From an uncultured Anaerotruncus sp. (GTDB taxonomy: Bacteria; Bacillota; Clostridia; Oscillospirales; Ruminococcaceae): a stretch of 5,950 nucleotides of DNA. Below, in pieces: positions 1 to 5,586 of the stretch. The notes under the pieces were generated by a model that saw only the letters and a program-made list of their open reading frames with translations, did no database searches and was not told the DNA's origin. Numbering within the stretch: the stretch's first letter is position 1; every line of letters begins with the position of its first letter. Position numbers and translations under genes: made by a program. The stretch is taken from positions 1 to 5,950 of the forward strand of contig NZ_CABUCJ010000136.1 in NCBI RefSeq assembly GCF_902490045.1, read 5' to 3'.

Positions 1-126
1 AAGGGCCACATCGACGACGTGGTCGACCCCGCCGACACCCGCGCCGCGGTCATCTCTGCGCTCGACATGCTCGCCGGCAAGCGTGTGAGCACTCTGCCCA
101 AGAAGCACGGCAACATCTCGATGTAA
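1..126 (+). CDS. mmdA: Acyl-CoA carboxyltransferase, MmdA / transcarboxylase 12S type (C-terminal end only)
   Basis: The window opens inside a reading frame that gives 41 residues before a TAA stop. The visible tail has an IDDVVDP segment, a DTRAAVISALDMLAGKR helix and a KKHGNISM ending. This is the characteristic C-terminus of the beta/12S carboxyltransferase family: propionyl-CoA carboxylase beta, methylmalonyl-CoA decarboxylase alpha and transcarboxylase 12S, which commonly end in KKHGNxPx. Family members move a carboxyl group between biotin and propionyl-CoA or a related acyl-CoA in the cytoplasm. The CoA-binding core is outside the window, so acyl-CoA specificity cannot be read. The biotin carrier and OadA-like genes downstream make a methylmalonyl-CoA/propionyl-CoA enzyme the likely choice. 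The gene is cut by the window edge, not broken. Confidence 0.85.
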   Translation, partial: KGHIDDVVDPADTRAAVISALDMLAGKRVSTLPKKHGNISM

Positions 127-140
127 CCCGGCGCTGGCCC

Positions 141-210
141 GCCGTCGCCGCACGGACGCGGCGGATACCTACCGATGCAGGCCGGCCGCCCGGAACCAGT
201 GCGGCCCGGC
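141..210 (+). other. GC-rich stem-loops in the mmdA - biotin carrier gap
   Basis: The 132-base gap between the carboxyltransferase stop and the biotin carrier start holds two possible hairpins. The stronger pairs 181-189 (GCCGGCCGC) with 201-210 (GCGGCCCGGC), with one bulged base and an 11-base loop. A weaker one pairs 146-151 with 158-163 around a 6-base loop. Neither is followed by a T-run; the downstream sequence is A-rich, so they are not standard terminators. They could be processing or stability elements that set the subunit ratio, but that is inference. Confidence 0.35.
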
Positions 211-258
211 AGACCATATCAACCCCAAAAACAAATTATATTTCAGGAGGATACAGTC

Positions 259-756
259 ATGAAAAGATTTAACATAGTTGTCAACGGCAGGGCTTACGAC
301 GTACAGGTTGACGAGCTGGCTCCGGGCGCGGCTCCCGCCGCTCCGGCCCCGACGCCCGCTCCCGTCTACGCCGCCCCGGCTCCGGCTCCCGCCGCGATGC
401 CTTATGCCGTGCCCTCCCCGATCCCGTCGCCCGTCGCCGCGCCCGTGGCCGCTCCGGCCCCCGCGCCCGCCCCGGCTCCCGCGCCGGCTCCCGCTCCCGC
501 GGCTGCCCCGGCTCCCGCGCCGGCCGCCGCTCCCGCCGCCGGCTCGACCAACATCACCGCGCCGATGCCCGGCAACATCCTCGATGTGAAGGTCAACGTC
601 GGCGACCATGTCGAGGCCAACCAGCTCGTGCTCATGCTCGAGGCGATGAAGATGGAAAACGAGATTTTCACCCCTGTTGCCGGTACGGTTGTGAGCGTCC
701 ATGTCAAGAAGGGCGATTCTGTCAACTCGGACGATCTGCTCATCTCCATCGGTTAA
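259..756 (+). CDS. Biotin carboxyl carrier protein of a transcarboxylase / methylmalonyl-CoA decarboxylase (MmdC / 1.3S type)
   Basis: This 165-residue protein carries the covalently bound biotin that shuttles CO2 between the two carboxyltransferase subunits encoded on either side. Residues 1-20 (MKRFNIVVNGRAYDVQVDEL) resemble the N-terminal strand pair of the transcarboxylase 1.3S subunit, which docks the carrier onto its partners. Residues 21-95 are almost pure Pro/Ala, a flexible swinging arm. Residues 96-165 form the biotinyl/lipoyl domain: ITAPMPGNI at its start, then EAMKMEN with the biotin-accepting lysine at K131, and a closing GDSVNSDDLLISIG. The ATG at 259 has an AGGAGG at 245-250, 8 bases upstream. 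An in-frame ATG at 175 would add 28 low-quality residues and lacks a good ribosome site, so I rejected it. The next gene starts 13 bases after the stop. Members are called mmdC, gcdC or bccP, so I give no symbol. Confidence 0.93.
   Translation: MKRFNIVVNGRAYDVQVDELAPGAAPAAPAPTPAPVYAAPAPAPAAMPYAVPSPIPSPVAAPVAAPAPAPAPAPAPAPAPAAAPAPAPAAAPAAGSTNITAPMPGNILDVKVNVGDHVEANQLVLMLEAMKMENEIFTPVAGTVVSVHVKKGDSVNSDDLLISIG
319..543 (+). repeat. Low-complexity Ala-Pro linker coding repeat
   Basis: These bases encode residues 21-95 of the biotin carrier as irregular repeats of GCx-CCx (Ala-Pro) codons. The longest uninterrupted Ala-Pro alternation is around 455-500. Mixed synonymous codons (GCT, GCC, GCG; CCG, CCC, CCT) mean it is not a perfect tandem repeat. 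The stretch is prone to length change by slippage and to assembly errors. Confidence 0.8.
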
Positions 757-769
757 GGGGGAATGATCC

Positions 770-2173
770 ATGGCTCAAAAGGTTAAAATTTGCGAGACCA
801 TCCTGCGCGACGCGCACCAGTCGCTGATTGCGACGCGCATGCGTCTGGATGAGATGCTCCCGATCCTGCCCGCGATGGACGAGGTTGGCTTCTACTCCTG
901 CGAGTGCTGGGGCGGCGCGACCTTCGATTCGTGCATCCGGTTCCTCGACGAGGACCCGTGGGAGCGCCTGCGGACGATCCGCCGCGAGATGCCCAACACC
1001 AAGCTGCAGATGCTCTACCGCGGCCAGAACATGCTGGGCTACCGCCACTACGCCGACGACATGGTCGAATATTTCGTCCAGAAGTCGGTCGACAACGGCA
1101 TCGACATCATCCGCGTGTTCGACGCGCTCAACGACATCCGCAACCTCGAGGCGTCGATCCGCGCGGCCAAAAAGTCGGGCTGCCACCTCCAGGCGGCGAT
1201 GTCCTACACCCTCAGCCCGGTGCACGACATCGACTACTTTGTGGACTACGCCAGGCAGCTCGAGAGCGCGGGCGCGGATTCCATCTGCATCAAGGACATG
1301 GCGGCGCTCATCACGCCGTCCGCCGCGTATGAACTGACCGCCGCGCTCAAGCAGGCCGTCAAAATCCCGATCAACCTGCACACCCATTACACCTCCGGCC
1401 TCGCCTCGATGGCGGAGCTGAAGGCGATCGAGGCGGGCGTCGACATCATCGACACCGCGATGTCCCCGCTGGCGATGGGCACCTCCCATCCCGCGACCGA
1501 GTCGATGGTTGCCGCGCTGCAGGGCACCCCCTACGACACCGGGCTCGACCTCAAGAAGCTGGACGTCGTGCGCGCCCACTTTGCCAAGCTGCGCCAGAAG
1601 TACCTCGACGAGGGGCTTCTCAACCCGAAGGTCATGGGCGTTGACGCGAACACGCTGATCTACCAGGTGCCGGGCGGCATGCTCTCCAACCTCGTTTCCC
1701 AGCTCAAGCAGGCCGGGAAGGAGGACCAGTTCGAGGATGTGCTCCGCGAGGTCCCGAACGTCCGCAAGGACGCGGGCTACCCGCCGCTGGTCACCCCGAC
1801 CTCCCAGATCGTCGGAACCCAGGCGGTGTTCAACGTCATCATGGGCGAGCGGTACAAGATGGTCACCAAGGAGTTCAAGGGGCTGGTCAAGGGCGAGTAC
1901 GGCAAGACCCCGGTCGAGATCGACTCCGCCTTCCGCAAGAAGATCATCGGCGACGAAGAGCCGATCGACTGCCGCCCGGCCGACCTGCTCGAGCCGGAGA
2001 TGGAGAAGATGCGCGCCGAGTTCCCCGCCGAGTACCTTGAGCAGGAGGAGGATATCCTCACGATGGCGATGTTCCCGCAGGTCGCGCCCAAATTCTTCGA
2101 GTCCCGCAAGAACAAGAAGTACGGCGTCGACGGCAGGCATGCCGACAAGGCCAGCAAGGTCCACCCCGTCTGA
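770..2173 (+). CDS. oadA: Biotin-free oxaloacetate decarboxylase alpha / transcarboxylase 5S-type carboxyltransferase
   Basis: This 467-residue enzyme belongs to the pyruvate/oxaloacetate carboxyltransferase family (OadA, PycB, transcarboxylase 5S). The family moves a carboxyl group between biotin and pyruvate/oxaloacetate on a divalent metal in a TIM barrel. The N-terminal ETILRDAHQS supplies metal ligand D14, IKDMA supplies the lysine that is carbamylated in the family (K175), and LHTHYTSG supplies ligands H204 and H206. The D-to-K spacing of 161 equals that of the Propionibacterium 5S subunit as I recall it (D23, K184). CWGGATFD near residue 45 is another family signature. Residues from about 290 form the conserved C-terminal domain (VPGGMLSNL, TPTSQIVGTQAV). 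The protein stops near residue 467 with no biotinyl domain, unlike fused OadA of about 590 residues, which fits the separate carrier upstream. AAGGGGGA at 755-762 overlaps the carrier's stop and places the ATG at 770. Annotators may also call it pycB. Confidence 0.93.
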   Translation: MAQKVKICETILRDAHQSLIATRMRLDEMLPILPAMDEVGFYSCECWGGATFDSCIRFLDEDPWERLRTIRREMPNTKLQMLYRGQNMLGYRHYADDMVEYFVQKSVDNGIDIIRVFDALNDIRNLEASIRAAKKSGCHLQAAMSYTLSPVHDIDYFVDYARQLESAGADSICIKDMAALITPSAAYELTAALKQAVKIPINLHTHYTSGLASMAELKAIEAGVDIIDTAMSPLAMGTSHPATESMVAALQGTPYDTGLDLKKLDVVRAHFAKLRQKYLDEGLLNPKVMGVDANTLIYQVPGGMLSNLVSQLKQAGKEDQFEDVLREVPNVRKDAGYPPLVTPTSQIVGTQAVFNVIMGERYKMVTKEFKGLVKGEYGKTPVEIDSAFRKKIIGDEEPIDCRPADLLEPEMEKMRAEFPAEYLEQEEDILTMAMFPQVAPKFFESRKNKKYGVDGRHADKASKVHPV

Positions 2174-2187
2174 TCAGAATTTTATAG

Positions 2188-2221
2188 AAAAGAGGCCGCC
2201 GGGTTTTCGGCGGCCTCTTTT
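2188..2221 (+). terminator. Intrinsic terminator of the carboxyl-transfer operon, bidirectional in form
   Basis: A perfect 14-bp stem pairs 2188-2201 with 2208-2221 around the 6-base loop GGTTTT, starting 14 bases after the oadA-like stop. The 5' arm begins AAAA and the 3' arm ends TTTT, so the structure has a U-run on either strand and could terminate transcription from both directions. Confidence 0.92.
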
Positions 2222-2236
2222 CCGCACTTATGTGTA

Positions 2237-2248
2237 AAATTGCAATTT
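2237..2248. promoter_or_regulatory. 12-bp perfect palindrome upstream of the secreted-protein promoter
   Basis: AAATTGCAATTT at 2237-2248 is a perfect palindrome 10 bases upstream of the -35 box. Its flank (GTAAAATT at 2234-2241) repeats exactly inside the leader dyad at 2328-2335. It could be a regulator site or simply AT-rich upstream promoter DNA; no regulator can be named. Confidence 0.3.
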
Positions 2249-2258
2249 GTGACAAGGC

Positions 2259-2288
2259 TTGACACTGAAAACAAATAAATGATATACT
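2259..2288 (+). promoter_or_regulatory. Sigma-A-type promoter with extended -10 for the secreted-protein gene
   Basis: TTGACA (2259-2264) is a consensus -35 box. TATACT (2283-2288) is a near-consensus -10 box 18 bases later. TG at 2280-2281 plus one base gives an extended -10. The predicted transcription start is near 2295, leaving a leader of about 80 bases before the ATG at 2375. The surrounding DNA is very AT-rich compared with the flanking operons. Confidence 0.8.
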
Positions 2289-2291
2289 AAT

Positions 2292-2341
2292 TTTGTAAAT
2301 TTACCCAATATTTTGATTATATGTTGAGTAAAATTTACAAA
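2292..2341 (+). promoter_or_regulatory. Long imperfect inverted repeat at the transcription start (operator or leader hairpin)
   Basis: The left arm 2292-2311 pairs with the right arm 2321-2341 around a 9-base loop (2312-2320). Eleven consecutive pairs are perfect (2292-2302 with 2331-2341). Overall there are 18 Watson-Crick pairs, one G-U, one mismatch and one bulged A. Each arm also holds its own small palindrome: GTAAATTTAC at 2295-2304 and GTAAAATTTAC at 2328-2338, with centres about 33 bases apart. As DNA this could be a paired operator just downstream of the -10 box. As RNA it would be a stem at the 5' end of the transcript, ending 21 bases before the ribosome site, which could stabilise the message. 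There is no T-run after it, so it is not a terminator. Confidence 0.6.
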
Positions 2342-2374
2342 TAGTATTATTTGGGACGTTTGAGGAGGAGAAAG

Positions 2375-3637
2375 ATGAAAAAATTGTTATCAACCCTGTT
2401 GGCCTTGGCAATGGTATTGTCAGTTGGTGTGACCGCATTTGCGCTGGAAGAATGGCCGCCTGATGAGGCGGCAGACTTGTTGGCAGAGTTGACTTTGCGA
2501 GTCCCTGCTGATGGAGTCGTTTTGCCCACGTGGTATATTCTGGCTGAGCCGGAAGACAAAATGAAACCCGGGATTGAGGACGGTGATAATCCTGATAACA
2601 ACGATCTGAACGACACGGTGTTATCGGGTTCTACGCTGTACATTCCTTTTGTACTTTCAGATGCTGCTTTCCAAGAGAATACCAACATGGACCATTTCAA
2701 CAATGAATTCTGGAAGATTAAGGCAACCGCAGAGGATGGTTCAAAGTATATTTCGTCCATAAAAGTTGTCGAGAAAAAGCTGGATGGGTTGAAACGGCTG
2801 GATGCGGAGCAGGACGGCTGGGACGCGGGAGACTGGAATGGAACAGGTTATACGAAAGGAAAACGTTGGTGGGTGCTGGAGATTAAGCTCAAAGAGTTTC
2901 CCACCGATGATGAGTACAAGATTTCCTTCAAACTGACATCTACCGCGAAAAAACCGATAGAATGGGGTAATAGAGATGTACATCCGGACCCTCCCGTGGA
3001 ATATGCAGGCATTATCCCGGCGGGGACCAAATGCACCGTCTACACGGCGCCCTTCTGGGTTTCCAACCGCGGCGTGAACGCGGACGCGGACTTTGCGGCG
3101 GGGAGCCGCGGCGAGGTGCTCAAGCCCTCTAAAAATGAGGACAACGCAATCACCTGGGAGGACAACAATCACACCCTCGCGTGGCTCGACTTTACGGGTG
3201 ATGACGACGGAAAAATCTTTTATCCGAAGATGAAAACCCAGTGGGACGACCAGGAGTACGCGGAGAGGTTCGCGGATCAGGACGCTTACCTCTACGACTT
3301 TCTGTTCAGCCCAAAGCTGGCCGCGACGAGCCGCGCGACATTGAAGCTGCGCATCCCCTTCGTGGATGAGGACGGGGAATTGTCTGCCGATCCGGAGGAG
3401 ATCATGGTCTGCCAGAAGATTGACGGAGAGCTTTCCGACATCACGGCGTCGGGCAAAATCCGCGAGACGGATGACGGCGATTGGGTCTTTGAGACGAAGG
3501 TACGGTCGCTGGGCACTTATATCATTGCCCAGAAGCCTGCGCCCGCAGCGGAGGAATCCGCCGCTGCGGTGGATCCGGCTGCGGAAGCTCCGGAAGCGGC
3601 CGCCGTAAAGCGTGTGCTTCCCTCCTTTGCAAAATAA
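2375..3637 (+). CDS. Secreted protein of unknown function with signal peptide and acidic Ala/Pro-rich tail
   Basis: I do not recognise the family. The ATG at 2375 has AGGAGG at 2363-2368, 6 bases upstream, and starts a typical signal peptide: MKK, a hydrophobic core, then VTAFA with likely cleavage after A23. An upstream in-frame TTG at 2351 would spoil this signal and is rejected. The mature part is about 397 residues, acidic and Trp-rich, with segments such as LDFTGDDDGKIFYPKMKTQW that look like beta-sandwich cell-surface material. It has two cysteines (C220, C346), which could pair outside the cell. The body ends near residue 387 at RSLGTYIIAQK, an ending I associate with uncharacterised Clostridia surface proteins. 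Residues 388-420 are an Ala/Pro/Glu tail with no LPxTG motif, transmembrane anchor or recognisable S-layer repeat, so release or non-covalent wall association is likely. The gene is monocistronic. GC content is about 40-55% per 60-base line up to about 3000 and mostly about 60% after. Confidence 0.85.
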   Translation: MKKLLSTLLALAMVLSVGVTAFALEEWPPDEAADLLAELTLRVPADGVVLPTWYILAEPEDKMKPGIEDGDNPDNNDLNDTVLSGSTLYIPFVLSDAAFQENTNMDHFNNEFWKIKATAEDGSKYISSIKVVEKKLDGLKRLDAEQDGWDAGDWNGTGYTKGKRWWVLEIKLKEFPTDDEYKISFKLTSTAKKPIEWGNRDVHPDPPVEYAGIIPAGTKCTVYTAPFWVSNRGVNADADFAAGSRGEVLKPSKNEDNAITWEDNNHTLAWLDFTGDDDGKIFYPKMKTQWDDQEYAERFADQDAYLYDFLFSPKLAATSRATLKLRIPFVDEDGELSADPEEIMVCQKIDGELSDITASGKIRETDDGDWVFETKVRSLGTYIIAQKPAPAAEESAAAVDPAAEAPEAAAVKRVLPSFAK

Positions 3638-3655
3638 CCATCACCAGGAATTCCC

Positions 3656-3689
3656 GCGGAGGGGCGCCGGCCGGCGCCCCTCCGCTTTT
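3656..3689 (+). terminator. Terminator of the secreted-protein gene: perfect 30-bp palindrome plus T4
   Basis: Bases 3656-3685 form a perfect palindrome (15-base arms 3656-3670 and 3671-3685; centre GCCGGC), followed by TTTT at 3686-3689. In RNA it would fold to a very stable GC hairpin with a minimal loop. It starts 19 bases after the stop codon. The short T-run makes it a little less canonical than the other two terminators. Confidence 0.8.
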
Positions 3690-3734
3690 GCATACGCGCC
3701 CTTTTGCAGAGGCCGGGCCAAAGCCCAATGGAAA

Positions 3735-3763
3735 TTGACAAAAAGGCCGTTGTGGGGTAAAAT
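3735..3763 (+). promoter_or_regulatory. Sigma-A-type promoter of the yicC-remA-gmk-rpoZ operon
   Basis: TTGACA (3735-3740) and TAAAAT (3758-3763) are separated by exactly 17 bases. The predicted start is near 3770, giving a leader of about 55 bases. A small hairpin (GTGCG 3780-3784 with CGCAC 3789-3793, loop TCGG) lies close to the 5' end. The promoter sits just after the preceding gene's terminator, so this operon is independently transcribed. Confidence 0.8.
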
Positions 3764-3824
3764 ATCTAGATACAGAAATGTGCGTCGGCGCACGCCAAAT
3801 CGACATAGAGGATGGGTTACACGG

Positions 3825-4703
3825 ATGGTCAAAAGCATGACGGGCTACGGCCGCGCGCAGCGGATGCTGGGCGGCCGGGACATTACGGTGGAGATCAAGT
3901 CGGTCAACCACAGGTTTTTTGAATTTTCGGCGCGGGTGCCCCGGGCGTACGGATATTTGGAGGAGCGCCTCAAAAGCTACGTGCAGGGGCAGATTTCCCG
4001 CGGCAAGGTGGAAGTCGGCGTCACCATCCTGACGGTCGAGGGGCAGAACGCGGTCGTCGAGGCCAACCGGGAGCTGGCGGGCGCCTATGTGGCCGCTCTG
4101 CGGAAGATCGGCATGGAAGCGGGGCTCGAGGACGACCTGACCCTCTCCACTCTCACACGGTTTTCCGACATCTTTACCGTCCGCCGCGAGGCGGAGGACG
4201 AGGAGGAGATCTGGGCGGCGGTCAGGACGGTTACGGACGAGGCGGTGGACCGCTTCGTCGCCATGCGCGCCGCCGAGGGCGAACGCCTGCGGGCCGATCT
4301 GCAAAACCGGCTCGAGAGCATCGGGCGGGGCGTCGCGTTCGTCAAGGAGCAGTCCCCCCGCACGGTGGAGGCCTACCGCGAGCGGCTGACCGCGAAAATC
4401 CGCGAGGTGCTCGCCGACCGCCAGATCGACGAGGCCCGCATCGTGACGGAGGCGGCGGTCTTCGCCGACCGGGTCGCGGTGGACGAGGAGACGGTGCGGC
4501 TGGAAAGCCACCTCGCCCAGTTCCGCGAAATCCTCGGCCACGACTGCCCGATCGGGCGGAAGCTCGACTTCCTGGTGCAGGAGATCAACCGCGAGGCCAA
4601 CACGATCGGTTCCAAGGCGCAGGACGTGTCGGTCGCGCAGGTGGTTGTCGACATCAAGAGCGACGTGGAAAAAATCCGGGAGCAGATACAGAATATCGAA
4701 TAA
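3825..4703 (+). CDS. yicC: YicC/YloC family endoribonuclease
   Basis: This 292-residue protein is full length for the YicC/YloC family (about 290). E. coli YicC and B. subtilis YloC have been reported as endoribonucleases involved in RNA turnover. The N-terminal MVKSMTGYGRAQ is the family opening, followed by VEIKSVNHRFFEFSARVPR in the YicC_N domain (roughly residues 2-155). The C-terminal DUF1732 part ends with NREANTIGSKAQ (R256-K264) and a DIKSDVEKIREQIQNIE helix, the most conserved piece of the family. The ATG at 3825 matches the family start. Its ribosome site is weak (GAGG at 3808-3811, 13 bases away). The frame stays open upstream to 3612, but that stretch crosses the terminator and promoter and is not coding. 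It is the first gene of the operon, and remA begins 12 bases after its stop. Confidence 0.95.
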   Translation: MVKSMTGYGRAQRMLGGRDITVEIKSVNHRFFEFSARVPRAYGYLEERLKSYVQGQISRGKVEVGVTILTVEGQNAVVEANRELAGAYVAALRKIGMEAGLEDDLTLSTLTRFSDIFTVRREAEDEEEIWAAVRTVTDEAVDRFVAMRAAEGERLRADLQNRLESIGRGVAFVKEQSPRTVEAYRERLTAKIREVLADRQIDEARIVTEAAVFADRVAVDEETVRLESHLAQFREILGHDCPIGRKLDFLVQEINREANTIGSKAQDVSVAQVVVDIKSDVEKIREQIQNIE

Positions 4704-4715
4704 GGAGAACGCAAG

Positions 4716-4976
4716 ATGAAGCTCATCAACATCGGTTTTGGCAACATGGTGTGCGCCAACCGCCTGGTGGCGATTGTCAGCCCCGAAAGCGCCCCGATCA
4801 AGCGGATCATCCAGGACGCGCGCGACCGCGGCACGCTGGTCGACGCGACCTACGGCCGCCGGACCCGCGCGGTCATCATCACCGACTCCGACCATGTGAT
4901 CCTCTCGGCGGTGCAGCCGGAGACGGTCGCCAACCGCATGGTGGATGAGGACGACGAGGTCGAGGACGATGAGTGA
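4716..4976 (+). CDS. remA: RemA (DUF370) DNA-binding regulator
   Basis: This 86-residue protein is almost entirely conserved family sequence: MKLINIGFGNMVCANR, VAIVSPESAPIKRIIQDARD, LVDATYGRRTRAVIITDSDH and VILSAVQPETVANR. In B. subtilis RemA (YlzA) binds DNA as a ring-shaped oligomer and activates biofilm matrix operons and osmoprotectant genes; R16 and the YGRRTR arginines lie in regions linked to DNA binding there. Its targets in this organism are unknown, since many Clostridia carry remA without the Bacillus matrix genes. The C-terminus (DEDDEVEDDE) is unusually acidic. AAGGAG at 4702-4707 lies 8 bases before the ATG and overlaps the yicC stop. The last 8 bases overlap gmk. The yloC-remA-gmk order is the same as in B. 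subtilis, which supports the call. Confidence 0.95.
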   Translation: MKLINIGFGNMVCANRLVAIVSPESAPIKRIIQDARDRGTLVDATYGRRTRAVIITDSDHVILSAVQPETVANRMVDEDDEVEDDE

Positions 4977-5586
4977 GGGTACGCTGATCGTCTATTCGGG
5001 GCCGTCGGGCGTCGGAAAGGGCACGATCCTGCGGCCCTATCTCGAAAGCCACCCAAAGGCGGTGCTTTCGGTGTCGGTGACGACGCGCGCCCCCCGGCCC
5101 GGAGAGACGGACGGAGTGGAATACCACTTCATCACGCGCGGGGAGTTCGACCGGCTGGCCGGGAGCGGCGGCCTGCTGGAATACGCGGAATACAGCGGGA
5201 ACTGCTACGGCACGCCGCGCGCCGAGGTGGAGCGCCACATCGCCGAGGGGCGGGACGTGGTGCTTGAAATCGAGGTGCAGGGCGCGATGAAGATCCGGGA
5301 GAGCTTTCCCGAGGCGGTCTTCGTCTTTATCCTGCCCCCCTCCTACGGGACGCTCCACGAGCGGCTCGCCGGAAGGGGCACCGAGACGCCGGAGGCGATG
5401 GAGGCCCGGCTGCGCACGGCGCGGTTCGAGCTCTCCCACGCCGCGGAATACGACTATGTGATCGTCAACGACGATGTGGAAAAGGCGCGCGAACAGCTGG
5501 GCGCGATCATCACGGCGGCAAAGTGCCGCACCCGCAACATGAAAAAATTTATCGATAAGGTGTGTGAGTTTCATGAGTATGCTTAG
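4969..5586 (+). CDS. gmk: Guanylate kinase
   Basis: This 205-residue enzyme phosphorylates GMP to GDP with ATP in the cytoplasm, an essential step in guanine nucleotide supply. The P-loop is GPSGVGKGT (residues 11-19). The GMP-binding residues expected for the family are present: S36, R40 and R43 in SVTTRAPRPGE, Y52 in VEYHF, E71 and Y80 in LEYAEYSGNCYGTP. DVVLEIEVQGA is the conserved Walker B-like strand, and the lid segment RLAGRGTET follows. The length is normal. I chose the ATG at 4969 over an in-frame ATG at 4945 because it starts directly before the conserved first strand; GAGG boxes at 4956-4959 and 4962-4965 lie inside remA. The 8-base overlap with remA and the overlap with rpoZ suggest translational coupling. 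Confidence 0.97.
   Translation: MSEGTLIVYSGPSGVGKGTILRPYLESHPKAVLSVSVTTRAPRPGETDGVEYHFITRGEFDRLAGSGGLLEYAEYSGNCYGTPRAEVERHIAEGRDVVLEIEVQGAMKIRESFPEAVFVFILPPSYGTLHERLAGRGTETPEAMEARLRTARFELSHAAEYDYVIVNDDVEKAREQLGAIITAAKCRTRNMKKFIDKVCEFHEYA

Noticed and set aside
175..258. 28-residue N-terminal extension of the biotin carrier from the ATG at 175
   Set aside because: It has no ribosome site, runs through the intergenic hairpin, and the ATG at 259 has a perfect AGGAGG and matches the family start.
455..500. Tandem repeat or CRISPR-like array
   Set aside because: The repetition is Ala-Pro coding with varied synonymous codons and no spacer structure.
169..771. 200-codon minus-strand frame rich in Arg/Gly/Ser
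   Set aside because: The RGG-like composition is just the reverse complement of the Ala/Pro linker codons.
740..2164. 474-codon open frame on the minus strand opposite the oadA-like gene
   Set aside because: It is the antisense shadow of a GC-rich gene; its translation is His/Val/Leu/Asp/Arg-rich low-quality sequence, while the + strand frame has full family motifs.
2292..2341. Riboswitch or T-box leader upstream of the secreted-protein gene
   Set aside because: The leader is only about 80 bases and shows one simple dyad, with no T-box sequence, no terminator/antiterminator pair and no recognisable riboswitch core.
3612..3824. 71-codon upstream extension of yicC
   Set aside because: It contains the preceding gene's stop and terminator and the yicC promoter; the conserved MxKSMTGYG start is at 3825.
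3522..4895. 457-codon open frame on the minus strand opposite the secreted-protein end, yicC and remA
   Set aside because: It spans a terminator, a promoter and three unrelated genes, and its translation resembles no protein family.
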